64,000 nucleotides of DNA from Vibrio taketomensis (GTDB lineage Bacteria > Pseudomonadota > Gammaproteobacteria > Enterobacterales > Vibrionaceae), in assembly GCF_009938165.1 (NCBI RefSeq), contig NZ_AP019649.1, positions 1,984,001 to 2,048,000 of the forward strand, in the 5' to 3' direction. The notes under the pieces were generated by a model. The model saw nothing but the letters and a program-made list of their open reading frames with translations. It was not told where the DNA came from and made no database searches. The position numbers and the translations under genes were made by a program. Below, in pieces: positions 52,826 through 62,794 of this stretch. The first letter of the stretch is position 1, and every line of letters starts with the position of its first letter.

Positions 52826-52862
52826 CAAAAGGCAAAGCCCTCTAGGTACTTTGCCTTTTTAT
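52826..52862. terminator. Terminator-like hairpin between ihfB and lapA
   Basis: The stem AAAAGGCAAAG/CTTTGCCTTTT (52827-52837 with 52849-52859) is followed by T. It probably ends ihfB transcription (minus strand), but it is symmetric enough to work on both strands. Confidence 0.8.
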
Positions 52863-52936
52863 TAACCAACTCACTGTATGACTTTATAGATCAGTGTTGC
52901 CACTGTTCGAATGAACATACAGCAAGGAATCAAATC

Positions 52937-53215
52937 TTAAAGATTTACGCGCTCACGTAGCTCTTTACCTGGTTTGAAATGTGGAACGTATTTACCTTCA
53001 AGTTCTACTTTCTCACCAGTTTTTGGATTACGTCCAACACGAGGTTCGCGGTAATGAAGTGAGAAACTGCCAAACCCACGAATCTCAATGCGCTCACCTT
53101 TCTCAAGTGTTGATGCCATGTGCTCAAGAATGTCTTTCACAGCATCTTCGACTTCTTTCGCTGAAAGATGAGTTTGCTCAGCGCAGAGTCTTTCAATCAA
53201 TTCAGACTTAGTCAT
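52937..53215 (-). CDS. ihfB: Integration host factor subunit beta
   Basis: With IhfA it forms the IHF heterodimer that bends DNA. It has 92 residues from the ATG at 53215 ([14 protein letters not shown]); the open frame to 53242 is not family-like. The IHF-beta DNA-arm motif [24 protein letters not shown] is the basis for the call. It follows rpsA, the conserved rpsA-ihfB order. Confidence 0.97.
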   Translation of the reverse strand: MTKSELIERLCAEQTHLSAKEVEDAVKDILEHMASTLEKGERIEIRGFGSFSLHYREPRVGRNPKTGEKVELEGKYVPHFKPGKELRERVNL

Positions 53216-53370
53216 AGTTTCCCTCGTAGAGTAATTTATCACTGATTATAGTAACTAATACCAATTCCAACAAACACTTGCTACTAATTCTAGACAATAT
53301 TTATACAACATGTACATTAATGAATCGCTTTCTTAATAACCAGTTGTAGAAATTGGTATGAGACCACAAA

Positions 53371-53401
53371 AATAAAAAAGGAGCCTTTCGGCTCCTTTTT
53401 G
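53371..53401 (-). terminator. Rho-independent terminator after rpsA
   Basis: The stem GGAGCC/GGCTCC (53380-53385 with 53390-53395, TTTC loop) carries A and T runs on both sides that extend it. It lies just after the rpsA stop. Confidence 0.9.
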
Positions 53402-53417
53402 CTATAAGGGAATTAAA

Positions 53418-55087
53418 TTATTCGCCTTTAGCTGCTTTGAAAGCGTCTGCCATAGCGTTACCGAATGCAGCGTCATCTTGTTTGTTGATAGATGCCATTG
53501 CTTCTTGCTCTTCAGCTTCGTCTTTAGCTTTGATAGATAGGTTGATTACGCGGTTTTTACGGTCAACGCCAGTAAATTTCGCTTCAACGCTGTCACCAAC
53601 GCTTAGGATTAGAGTAGCGTCTTCTACGCGGTCACGTGCAGCTTCAGATGCACGGATGTAGCCTTCAACGCCTTCTTCTAGCTCAACAGTTGCGCCTTTA
53701 GCGTCTACTGCAGTTACAGTACCGTTAACTAGAACGCCTTTTTTCTTCTCAGCAACGTAAGCATTGAATGGGTCGTTTTCCATTTGCTTAACGCCTAGAG
53801 AGATGCGCTCACGCTCTGCGTCTACTGCTAGAACTACTGCAGAGATCTCGTCGCCTTTCTTGTACTCACGTACAGCTTCTTCGCCAGCAACATTCCAAGA
53901 AATGTCAGATAGGTGAACTAGACCGTCGATGCCGCCTTCTAGACCGATGAAGATACCGAAGTCAGTGATTGACTTGATCTTACCAGTAACTTTGTCGCCT
54001 TTAGCTTGCGCTTCAGCGAAAGACTGCCAAGGGTTAGCTTTGCACTGTTTTAGACCTAGAGAGATACGACGACGTTCTTCGTCGATCTCAAGAACCATAA
54101 CCTCAACTTCGTCGCCAACATTAACAACTTTAGATGGGTGGATGTTCTTGTTAGTCCAATCCATTTCAGAAACGTGAACTAGACCTTCAACGCCTTCTTC
54201 GATTTCAACGAAGCAGCCGTAATCAGTTAGGTTAGTTACACGACCAGAAAGCTTGTGACCTTCTGGGTAACGTTTAGCGATTGCTACCCATGGATCTTCG
54301 CCTAGTTGCTTAAGACCTAGTGATACGCGAGTACGCTCACGGTCGAACTTAAGAACTTTAACTAGGATCTCGTCACCTACGTTAACGATTTCTGATGGGT
54401 GCTTAACGCGTTTCCATGCCATATCAGTGATATGTAGAAGACCGTCAACACCACCTAGATCAACGAATGCACCGTAGTCAGTAAGGTTCTTAACGATACC
54501 TTTAACTTCTGCGCCTTCTTGTAGGTTTTCTAGTAGTTCATCACGCTCTACGCTGTTTTCAGATTCGATAACTGCGCGACGAGAAACAACTACGTTGTTA
54601 CGCTTCTGGTCAAGCTTGATAACTTTGAACTCAAGTTCTTTGTTTTCTAGGTGAGCTGTGTCACGGATAGGACGTACGTCTACTAGTGAACCTGGTAGGA
54701 ACGCACGGATACCGTTAAGTTCAACAGTGAAACCGCCTTTAACTTTACCGTTGATGATACCAACAACAGTTTCAGCTTCTTCGTAAGCTTTCTCAAGAAC
54801 GATCCAAGCTTCGTGACGTTTCGCTTTCTCACGAGAAAGTTGAGTTTCACCGAAACCGTCTTCTACTGCGTCTAGAGCAACATCAACTTCAGAACCAACT
54901 TCAACTTCAAGTTCGCCAGCAGCGTTCTTGAATTGTTCAGCAGGGATTGCAGACTCAGACTTAAGACCAGCGTCAACAAGAACGTAACCGTTCTCGATAG
55001 CTACTACAGTACCTTTAACGATAGTACCTTGTTGGAATTCAGTCTCGTTTAGAAACTCTTCAAAGAGTTGAGCAAAGATTCAGTCAT
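53418..55087 (-). CDS. rpsA: 30S ribosomal protein S1 (frameshift at codon 5 as sequenced)
   Basis: S1 unfolds mRNA and is needed for translation initiation. The gene runs from the ATG at 55087. As written it reads ATG ACT GAA TCT TTG CTC and soon stops; restoring one T in the TTT run (55074-55076) gives [18 protein letters not shown], the standard S1 start. The rest is open to 53418. The total of 1670 nt is exactly one short of 557 codons, i.e. 556 residues plus stop. The N-terminal part has no internal Met until MAWKRV at 54422. Six S1 domains are recognisable. Because S1 is essential in E. coli, the frameshift is almost surely an error. Confidence 0.96.
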
Positions 55088-55195
55088 TTATTTAATCTTC
55101 AATAAATTAAACGTCCACGGGTATCCTACCTCATGGGGTTATTAAATTCGCCAGTCATCATCCTTGCGACCAACGCTCTGAGCCGACCCCGTAAA
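55088..55195 (-). promoter_or_regulatory. rpsA leader without a canonical Shine-Dalgarno sequence
   Basis: Upstream of the rpsA ATG I see only TTGAAGATTAAATAA, with no AGGAGG-like motif. In E. coli the rpsA leader is a structured, SD-less translational enhancer repressed by free S1. The same mechanism is inferred here. A GGGGT/ACCCC-like pairing is possible around 55125-55192. Confidence 0.6.
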
Positions 55196-55876
55196 TTACG
55201 CAGTCAGTTTAGATTCAATATATTGTAGTGCTTTTTCGACTACTTCGTCGATACCCATCGACGTTGAGTCCAGCACTAACGCGTCCTCTGCAGGGCGTAG
55301 TGGCGCCACTGGGCGATTACGATCTCGGTCGTCTCGCTCTTGGATCTCGCTTAAAAGGTCAGCAAATTTAACATCTAACCCTTTATCTTGCAACTGTTTA
55401 AGGCGTCGCTGAGCACGTTCTTCTGCGCTAGCGTCAAGGAAGATTTTCACTTCTGCCTGAGGGAACACGACGGTACCCATGTCACGACCATCAGCAACCA
55501 GCCCTGCACCATCTGCAAAAGCACGTTGACGACGTAATAGCGCTTCACGAACTCGTGGTAGTGCAGCAACTTTAGAGGCAGCCATACCTGTTTGCTCTTT
55601 ACGAAGCTCACCTGACACATCTTCGCCTTCAAGGATAACTTTAACTAAGTCCCCTTCCGCGATGAACTGTACGTCTAAGTGCGTGGCAAGCGCAACCAAA
55701 GCATCTTCTGATTCAAGATCAACGCCATGGTGGATCGCCGCAAGTGCAAGTACGCGATAAATTGCGCCCGAGTCCAGCAAGTGAAAACCTAGCTTGTTTG
55801 CTAGTTGCATACAAAGTGTGCCTTTACCTGCACCACTTGGTCCATCAACGGTAATAACCGGCGTATGAGAGGACAT
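55196..55876 (-). CDS. cmk: Cytidylate kinase
   Basis: The enzyme phosphorylates CMP and dCMP. It has 226 residues from the ATG at 55876 ([20 protein letters not shown]); the open frame to 55888 adds four residues. The P-loop is GPSGAGKGT, and [11 protein letters not shown] and the [11 protein letters not shown] are typical. It lies just upstream of rpsA, the conserved cmk-rpsA order. Confidence 0.96.
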   Translation of the reverse strand: MSSHTPVITVDGPSGAGKGTLCMQLANKLGFHLLDSGAIYRVLALAAIHHGVDLESEDALVALATHLDVQFIAEGDLVKVILEGEDVSGELRKEQTGMAASKVAALPRVREALLRRQRAFADGAGLVADGRDMGTVVFPQAEVKIFLDASAEERAQRRLKQLQDKGLDVKFADLLSEIQERDDRDRNRPVAPLRPAEDALVLDSTSMGIDEVVEKALQYIESKLTA

Positions 55877-55987
55877 GAAATACTCCAAGTTGCTTACGTC
55901 AGAAGGTTTCTGACCTGACTTTTCGGCGTGAAATTATAGAGGTAAACGTAGCTAGGTTCTAGGAAAGATTTGATAAATATGCGGGAA

Positions 55988-56024
55988 TAACTCCCTCAAG
56001 GTACGGCCACGACTTGAGGGAGTG
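55988..56024. terminator. Terminator-like hairpin after the ComEA-like gene
   Basis: A perfect 11-bp stem ACTCCCTCAAG/CTTGAGGGAGT (55990-56000 with 56013-56023, 12-nt loop) lies 6 nt after the stop. The T tract on the minus strand is weak (TTATT). Confidence 0.75.
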
Positions 56025-56029
56025 TTCGA

Positions 56030-56329
56030 TTACAACTCTATGCGAGCCAAATTTTTAGCCACTGTAGCTTCACCAATGCCTTTTACTTTGGCTAGGTCTT
56101 CAGCGGATTGAAACGGACCTTGCTGCTCACGGTATTCAACGATGGCTTGCGCTTTCTTTAAGCCAATCCCTTTGAGTAAATCTGCAATCTCTTGTGCTGA
56201 AGCTTGGTTTACATTAACCACAATTTCTATTCCAGCGTGTTTAGCGTTGTCGTTCGCTATCTCATTAGCAACCGCGAAAGTTGAAAATAGAGCAACAACG
56301 ATAGCGAGCATAACTGCCTTAACGTTCAT
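56030..56329 (-). CDS. ComEA-family helix-hairpin-helix protein
   Basis: This is a 99-residue exported protein: signal peptide MNVKAVMLAIVVALFSTFAVA, then a C-terminal pair of helix-hairpin-helix motifs (VNVNQASAQEIADLLKGIGLKKAQAIVEYR; FQSAEDLAKVKGIGEATVAKN). The family binds DNA non-specifically in the periplasm; in V. cholerae ComEA pulls in DNA during natural transformation. Short homologues like this also exist outside competence, so the role is an inference. It stands alone between ppiD and cmk. Confidence 0.9.
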   Translation of the reverse strand: MNVKAVMLAIVVALFSTFAVANEIANDNAKHAGIEIVVNVNQASAQEIADLLKGIGLKKAQAIVEYREQQGPFQSAEDLAKVKGIGEATVAKNLARIEL

Positions 56330-56405
56330 AGTTCATCCTTGTTTTTGAGTATCCAGAACTCACCATAACGAGCCAACAACACTTTGTTAATAGCAATAAT
56401 GAGAA

Positions 56406-56438
56406 ATAGAAAGGGCTGCAAACGCAGCCCTTTTTGAC
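56406..56438. terminator. Rho-independent terminator after ppiD
   Basis: A perfect 9-bp stem AAGGGCTGC/GCAGCCCTT (56411-56419 with 56424-56432, AAAC loop) is flanked by A- and T-rich sequence. It ends ppiD and is about 30 nt after the stop. Confidence 0.9.
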
Positions 56439-56464
56439 AGGAATATGAATTACATTTCCGCTTA

Positions 56465-58324
56465 TTATTGTGTCACAGCGAAGTATTCAATATCCGTTGT
56501 TTGACGCCAAATACTAATCAAACCTTCAAGGTTTTGTTGTGCACTCATTTGTACAATCTGTTGAGCGATTTGCTCATTGTACATGGTGTTAAATACGTCA
56601 GCGACAGCATCAAGCTCAACGATAACAACATCACCATTTAATGACTTAGTTTGTGCATAGCCAACTTTGCCTTCAATTGGTTTTGGCATTGCAAATACTA
56701 CGTTAGCCAACGGAGAGCTACGGTCAATAGTTTCAGCTTGACCAAATGCTAAACCGTTGTCAGCCAATACTTGTGTGTTACCTGCTTTGAGCTCATCCAC
56801 AACTTTTGTTGCCAATGCCATTGCATTTTGCTCACCTTTCACACGAGATAGTTGAGCCACGACCTGCTCACGTACCTCAGTTAACGGCAGTACAGTCTCG
56901 TCACGAGTATCTTCTACTCGAACTACAACCACATGCTCTGGCGCAACTTCGATTACTTCTGAGTTCAGCCCGTCATCTTTTACTTCAGGGCTTAAGATCG
57001 CTTGCATTACTGCTGGCGTTTTTAGTAGCTCTGGAGCATCAGCTTGAGAGATAAAGTCGGTGGTAACAATTTGAGCGTTGATAGCTTTAGCTGCATCGTC
57101 CAGTGAGTCTGGGTATTCAAACGCCACTTTCTCTAGCTCACTTTGTAGCTCGTAGAACTTATCAACCGCTTTTTGATCGCGCAGCTCTTGCTTAATCGTC
57201 GCTGCTACTTCCGCATATGGTTTTGCAACCGCATCTTTAAGCTCATCTAACTTGATAATATGGTAACCAAAGTTAGTTTTTACTAGCGCAGATACATCAC
57301 CTGGTTGTTTTAGTGCAAATGCAGCTTCTTCAAACTCAGGAGCCATTACACCGCGTTCAATCCAACCCAGTGAACCACCTTCTTCAGAACTACCCACATC
57401 TTCAGATTTCTCTTCTGCTAGCGTTGCGAAATCTGCACCTGCGTTTAATTCATCAAGAATCGCTTGTGCCTTTGCTTCATCATCACCTTGAATCAGAATA
57501 TGGCTCACTTTACGTTGTTCTTCAGAAGAATACTTATCTAGGTGCTCTTGGTAATACTGCTTAGCTTGCTCATCACTGATTTCAATTGAGTTTTTAAGCT
57601 CATTTGCAGACAAATCGATGTAAGCCACTTTTGCTTGCTCAGGACGAGTGTAACGCTCTGAGTTGTCTTTGTAGTACTGCTCAATTTCAGCGTCAGTCAG
57701 TTCAACTTTTTCAGCAAAATCAGCTAATGCAAGATTGATGGTTTTCACTTCACGAGTTTGCATAATCAGCTTGCTTTGCTCAGCCACTTCACTTGGAAGA
57801 GCAAAATCACTTGCTTGAACAGCAGTCAGTAGCTGGTTACGTACTAAGTCGCGACGAATCAACTCAGCAAAGCTTTCCGGTGTGTAACCTGCACGGCGTA
57901 GTGAAGCTTGGTAGATTTCTGAATCAAATTTACCATCCACTTGAAACTCTGGCAGTGATAACAGCGTGGTGCGAACTTGCTTATCGCTCACACGTAGACC
58001 TAATTCCTGAGCGTGTAGCTGTAACAACGCATCATTAATCATTTGGTCCAACACTGATTTACGGAAAGACGCAACATAGCTTGGATCAGCTAATAGGTCC
58101 GAGAAATAATCGCCAAGCTGCGCTTGCATGCGATTACGTTGATTTTGGTATGCCTGCTCGAACTCACCACGACTGATTTCGATATTACCTACTTTCGCAG
58201 CAACGTTATTACCGCCACCACCGATGTAACTACTTACACCCGCAAATACGAAAGATAGAATAATCAGGCCTAGGATAATTTTAATCGCGATGCTATTCAC
58301 GCCTTCGCGCAATCGATCCATCAT
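56465..58324 (-). CDS. ppiD: Peptidyl-prolyl cis-trans isomerase PpiD
   Basis: PpiD is an inner-membrane periplasmic chaperone beside the Sec translocon. It has 619 residues: an N-terminal membrane anchor (about 14-34: IAIKIILGLIILSFVFAGV), a SurA_N-like chaperone part (35-200), a parvulin PPIC domain (about 265-360: KVSHILIQGDDEAKAQAILDE) and a C-terminal domain. It lies downstream of hupB, the usual order. Confidence 0.95.
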   Translation of the reverse strand: MMDRLREGVNSIAIKIILGLIILSFVFAGVSSYIGGGGNNVAAKVGNIEISRGEFEQAYQNQRNRMQAQLGDYFSDLLADPSYVASFRKSVLDQMINDALLQLHAQELGLRVSDKQVRTTLLSLPEFQVDGKFDSEIYQASLRRAGYTPESFAELIRRDLVRNQLLTAVQASDFALPSEVAEQSKLIMQTREVKTINLALADFAEKVELTDAEIEQYYKDNSERYTRPEQAKVAYIDLSANELKNSIEISDEQAKQYYQEHLDKYSSEEQRKVSHILIQGDDEAKAQAILDELNAGADFATLAEEKSEDVGSSEEGGSLGWIERGVMAPEFEEAAFALKQPGDVSALVKTNFGYHIIKLDELKDAVAKPYAEVAATIKQELRDQKAVDKFYELQSELEKVAFEYPDSLDDAAKAINAQIVTTDFISQADAPELLKTPAVMQAILSPEVKDDGLNSEVIEVAPEHVVVVRVEDTRDETVLPLTEVREQVVAQLSRVKGEQNAMALATKVVDELKAGNTQVLADNGLAFGQAETIDRSSPLANVVFAMPKPIEGKVGYAQTKSLNGDVVIVELDAVADVFNTMYNEQIAQQIVQMSAQQNLEGLISIWRQTTDIEYFAVTQ

Positions 58325-58420
58325 ACTTTTGTTACTCTCCGCGTACGACCCGTTACTGCCTCAGTAAGGCAACACGATGTTCATTAATAATTAAAAATTC
58401 AGTAGCGCGATAATATCAGA

Positions 58421-58448
58421 AGAAAAGCGCATCAGTATGATGCGCTGA
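58421..58448 (-). terminator. Rho-independent terminator after hupB
   Basis: A perfect 9-bp stem AGCGCATCA/TGATGCGCT (58427-58435 with 58439-58447, GTA loop) is followed on the minus strand by TTTTC. It lies about 47 nt after the hupB stop. Confidence 0.82.
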
Positions 58449-58494
58449 AATTAAAAAGGTTCTAACAAACTACTAAAAAAGTAGCTGATTTAGA

Positions 58495-58766
58495 TTAGTT
58501 ACAAGCGTCTTTTAGTGCTTTACCAGCTTTGAATGAAGGCACTTTAGCTTCAGCGATTTTGATTTCTTCGCCAGTTTTAGGGTTACGGCCAGTACGTGCT
58601 GCACGAGTACGAACACTGAAAGTACCGAAGCCAACTAGAGCTACTTGGTCGCCAGTTTGTAGAGTGCCGCTTACTGCTTCGATGAATGCGTCTAGTGCAC
58701 GGCCAGCTGCTGCTTTAGATAGATCTGAGTTTTCAGCAATTTTTCTACTAATTGAGTTTTGTTCAC
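58495..58766 (-). CDS. hupB: DNA-binding protein HU-beta (frameshift near codon 9 as sequenced)
   Basis: HU is the main nucleoid protein. The gene starts at the GTG at 58766 (VNKTQLVE, read as Met). After codon 8 the A run (58740-58744, five A on the minus strand) shifts the frame; with six A it reads [20 protein letters not shown] and continues to the stop at 58495 (KALKDACN). The total of 272 nt is one short of 91 codons, matching the standard 90-residue HU. The motif [22 protein letters not shown] is the DNA arm. It is downstream of lon, as in related species. Confidence 0.94.
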
Positions 58767-58891
58767 GGTTATTCCCCTTTAATGTCATCTGTAATTATTT
58801 TATAAGACGACTTTCGTTCCATTTCAATTTCAAATTCAGCTCAAACCCTTGTATAGCAAGGGGTCAAGCTACAGTGGCTAAAGTTAGCGTC

Positions 58892-58932
58892 CAAAAAAAA
58901 CGCTGACAAGCACTTTTAAGCTAATCAGCGTA
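58892..58932 (-). terminator. Rho-independent terminator after lon
   Basis: The stem ACGCTGA/TCAGCGT (58900-58906 with 58925-58931, 18-nt loop) is followed on the minus strand by eight T. It lies about 30 nt after the lon stop. Confidence 0.85.
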
Positions 58933-58960
58933 ATCTTTTACTTATTTTTGCTGCACATCA

Positions 58961-61269
58961 CTATTTTTCTACAGCAAACTCAACACCTGATGGGTCTCTT
59001 TCAAGCGCAACGCTCAGAACCTCATCAATCCACTGAACTGGTATCACTTTCAAGTCTGCGATCACGTTCTCAGGAATTTCTTCCAAATCACGTTCGTTGT
59101 CTTTCGGAATTAGTACCGTTTTGATACCGCCACGATGCGCTGCGAGTAATTTTTCTTTCAATCCACCGATTGGAAGTACCTCACCACGCAGAGTAATTTC
59201 ACCGGTCATCGCCACTTCCGCTTTCACTGGGTTACCAGTTAGGCTCGAAACTAGCGCTGTACACATCGCGATACCTGCACTTGGACCATCTTTTGGCGTA
59301 GCGCCTTCAGGAACGTGCACGTGAATATCGCGCTTCTCGTAAAAATCAGGGTTGATGCCCAATTTTTCCGCACGAGTGCGAACGACTGTCATCGCAGCTT
59401 GAATCGACTCCTGCATCACATCGCCCAGTGAGCCGGTTTGGATTAGTTTACCCTTACCCAGCATCGACTCGGTTTCAATCGTTAGCAGATCGCCACCCAC
59501 TTCAGTCCATGCAAGACCAGTCACTTGACCGATACGGTTGCTGTCGTCAGCTTTACCGTAATCGAAACGTTGAACCCCTAAGTACTCTTTTAGGTTTTCC
59601 ATCGATACCGTTACTGATTTGATGTCTTTATCCAGCAGGATGTTCTTCACTGCTTTACGGCAGATCTTTGAAATCTCACGCTCTAGACTACGCACACCCG
59701 CTTCACGCGTGTAGTAACGGATAATGCCGATGATCGCTGAATCTTCGATCACAATTTCATGTGACTTAAGACCATTACGCTGTACTTGTTTGTCAACTAA
59801 GTGGCGTTTAGCAATATTCAGTTTCTCATCTTCGGTGTAACCCGATAGACGAATCACTTCCATACGGTCCAAAAGTGGACCAGGAATGTTCATTGAGTTC
59901 GACGTCGCAACAAACATTACATCCGACAGATCGTAATCCACTTCTAAGTAGTGATCGTTAAATGCATTGTTTTGCTCAGGGTCTAACACCTCAAGCAATG
60001 CCGACGCAGGATCGCCACGCATATCCGATGACATCTTGTCGATTTCATCCAAAAGGAACAGTGGGTTTTTCACGCCAACTTTTGACATCTTTTGAATTAA
60101 CTTACCTGGCATAGAGCCAATATAAGTACGACGGTGACCACGGATTTCCGCTTCATCACGCACGCCACCCAGTGCCATGCGCACATATTGGCGACCAGTT
60201 GCTGACGCAATTGAACGACCAAGTGAAGTTTTACCCACACCTGGAGGACCAACAAGACAAAGAATTGGACCTTTAAGCTTATTGATACGGTTTTGTACCG
60301 CCAAATACTCAAGAATACGTTCTTTAAGCTCTATTGATTCGCAAGGTTCTTCTTAACTTTGCTACGCTTGCTCCAAGGCACGCCGAGCATCCAATCAATG
60401 TAACCTCGTACAACCGTTGCTTCCGCCGACATTGGCGACATCATTTTTAGCTTTTGTAGCTCTTGTTCGGTTTTCTTCTTGAGGCATTTTGACTCAGCAA
60501 TTTTTTGCTTTAGCGCCTCAAATTCATCAACACCGTCTTCACCTTCACCAAGCTCTTTCTGAATCGCCTTCATCTGCTCATTCAGGTAGTACTCACGCTG
60601 AGATTTTTCCATCTGCTTTTTCACACGTGTGCGAATGCGTTTTTCTACTTGCAGAATATCGATTTCTGATTCCATTTGTCCCATTAGGAACTCAAGGCGC
60701 TCAGAAACATCCAGAATTTCTAACACTTTTTGCTTATCAACCAACTTCAACGGCATATGTGCCGCAATCGTATCAGCCAAACGAGCAGCTTCATCGATAC
60801 CGTTTAATGAGGTCAGAACTTCTGGTGGGATCTTGTTGTTAAGCTTGATAAAGCCTTCGAACTGATTGATTGCGCTGCGAACAATCACTTCCTGCTCACG
60901 CTCATCTAGCTCATTAGTCACTAGATATTCAGCATCAGCCACAAAGAATTCGTTATCGAAAATTTCGTTGATTTGCGCGCGCTGCTGACCTTCAACCAAC
61001 ACCTTAACCGTGCCATCAGGTAACTTAAGCAACTGAAGAATCGTCGCGACAGTACCGACTTCAAATAGGTCATTTTTGGTTGGCTCGTCAGTTTCGGCTT
61101 CTTTTTGCGCCACCAACAGCACCTGCTTATTGGCATCCATTGCAGCTTCTAAACATGCAATCGATTTTTCACGACCAACAAACAATGGAATTACCATATG
61201 CGGGTAAACTACTACGTCTCGTAGAGGTAGTACGGGGATCTCGATACGTTCGGAACGTTCCAAGTTCAT
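58961..61269 (-). pseudogene. lon: Lon protease, interrupted by internal deletions as sequenced
   Basis: Lon is the ATP-dependent AAA+ protease of heat-shock quality control. The first frame (61269-60331) gives the N-terminal domain and ends early at ANQ after [11 protein letters not shown] second frame carries [22 protein letters not shown] into Walker A ([10 protein letters not shown]) and the protease domain ([17 protein letters not shown] with the catalytic serine, then a lysine in [13 protein letters not shown]). Against the usual 783-residue Lon it lacks about 34 nt at the junction (near 60330-60345) and about 9 nt near 60478 ([12 protein letters not shown] in place of a MPxEAK-type stretch). 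These could be assembly errors or a genuine knockout. It has a sigma-32-like promoter upstream. Confidence 0.93.
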
Positions 61270-61302
61270 ATTATTCTCTCTTCCGCTTAGTCTTATGAGC
61301 AG

Positions 61303-61330
61303 TATATGGGGCCTAATTGGTTGGAATCAA
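61303..61330 (-). promoter_or_regulatory. Sigma-32 (heat-shock) type promoter for lon
   Basis: On the minus strand TTGATT (61330-61325) is followed after 13 nt by CCCCATATA (61311-61303). This fits the CTTGAA and CCCCAT pattern of RpoH promoters, with the correct spacing, and lon is a known heat-shock gene. The predicted start is about 30 nt upstream of the lon ATG. Confidence 0.7.
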
Positions 61331-61387
61331 TGGAGGAATAAAAAAGGAGGACTTAAAGCCTTTTGATAACGATTGTTATTTAGCGAG

Positions 61388-62671
61388 TTACGACTCAGCG
61401 CCTGCTGCTTGACTGTCTGAGTTGCTGTAAATCAGCAATGGTTCAGATTCGCCATTAATTACTGACTCATCAATCACAACTTTGCTTACGTTGTCCATTG
61501 ATGGCAGTTCATACATGGTTTCAAGCAGAACAGCTTCTAAAATTGAACGTAGACCACGAGCGCCTGTCTTACGATCCATTGCTTTTTTCGCAATAGCGCG
61601 TAGTGCATCTTCGCGGAATTCAAGTTCAGAGTTTTCTAGCTCAAATAGCGCCGCATACTGTTTAGTCAGTGCATTCTTTGGTTCGCAAAGAATTTGAATT
61701 AGCGCTTCTTCATCCAGTTCAGTCAGCGTCGTCGTTACTGGTAGACGACCGATAAACTCTGGAATCAAACCGTATTTCACTAAATCTTCTGGTTCAACTT
61801 GAGTAAACAATTCACCGATTGTTTTGTTCTCGTCTTTTGAACGCACTTCAGCGCCAAAGCCGATACCAGCACCGGTTGCAACACGTTGATCAATTACTTT
61901 GTCTAGGCCAGCAAACGCGCCGCCACAGATAAATAAGATCTTCGATGTATCTACTTGCAAGAACTCTTGTTGCGGGTGCTTACGACCACCTTGTGGTGGA
62001 ACAGAAGCAACCGTACCTTCGATCAGTTTTAGAAGCGCCTGCTGAACACCCTCACCCGACACATCACGTGTGATTGATGGGTTTTCAGCTTTACGAGAAA
62101 TCTTGTCGATCTCATCAATGTAAACAATACCACGTTCTGCTTTCGCTACGTCGTAGTCACATTTTTGTAGCAGCTTCTGGATGATGTTCTCAACGTCTTC
62201 ACCTACATAACCTGCTTCTGTCAGGGTCGTAGCATCCGCCATTGTGAAAGGAACATCTAGAAAACGCGCTAGGGTTTCAGCTAGCAAAGTTTTACCACTA
62301 CCGGTTGGACCGATAAGTAGAATATTACTCTTGCCTAGCTCAACGCCTTCGCTCGTTGTATCACCATTACGTAAACGCTTGTAGTGGTTGTAAACGGCTA
62401 CGGCTAGCACTTTTTTAGCGTAATCTTGGCCAATCACATAATCATCAAGGTGCTCACGAATCTCGCGTGGCGTAGGCAACGCTTCAGACTGTTTCTTAGG
62501 AAGCACATCTTTGATTTCTTCACGAATAATGTCGTTACAAAGGTCGACACACTCGTCACAAATGTAGACTGACGGGCCGGCGATCAGCTTGCGAACTTCG
62601 TGCTGGCTCTTACCGCAGAAAGAGCAGTACAGCAGTTTACTACTACCGCCCTCTTTGCTTTTATCTGTCAT
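61388..62671 (-). CDS. clpX: ClpX, ATPase subunit of the ClpXP protease
   Basis: ClpX unfolds tagged proteins and feeds them to ClpP. It has 427 residues: an N-terminal zinc-binding domain (CSFCGKSQ and CDECVDLC), Walker [13 protein letters not shown], Walker B VYIDEIDK and the IGF loop in [10 protein letters not shown], which docks to ClpP. It lies 123 nt after clpP; the clpP-clpX-lon order is conserved. Confidence 0.98.
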   Translation of the reverse strand: MTDKSKEGGSSKLLYCSFCGKSQHEVRKLIAGPSVYICDECVDLCNDIIREEIKDVLPKKQSEALPTPREIREHLDDYVIGQDYAKKVLAVAVYNHYKRLRNGDTTSEGVELGKSNILLIGPTGSGKTLLAETLARFLDVPFTMADATTLTEAGYVGEDVENIIQKLLQKCDYDVAKAERGIVYIDEIDKISRKAENPSITRDVSGEGVQQALLKLIEGTVASVPPQGGRKHPQQEFLQVDTSKILFICGGAFAGLDKVIDQRVATGAGIGFGAEVRSKDENKTIGELFTQVEPEDLVKYGLIPEFIGRLPVTTTLTELDEEALIQILCEPKNALTKQYAALFELENSELEFREDALRAIAKKAMDRKTGARGLRSILEAVLLETMYELPSMDNVSKVVIDESVINGESEPLLIYSNSDSQAAGAES

Positions 62672-62794
62672 TCGCTAACCTCTTAGCCTTAAATCTATAC
62701 GCTTTGAGTGTATATCAATTTAGGACAAAATACCCCTGTGAATTGTTCGAAAGCTCGCCTCAATTCAGCTAAATTACACTCAAAGCCAGTTTTA

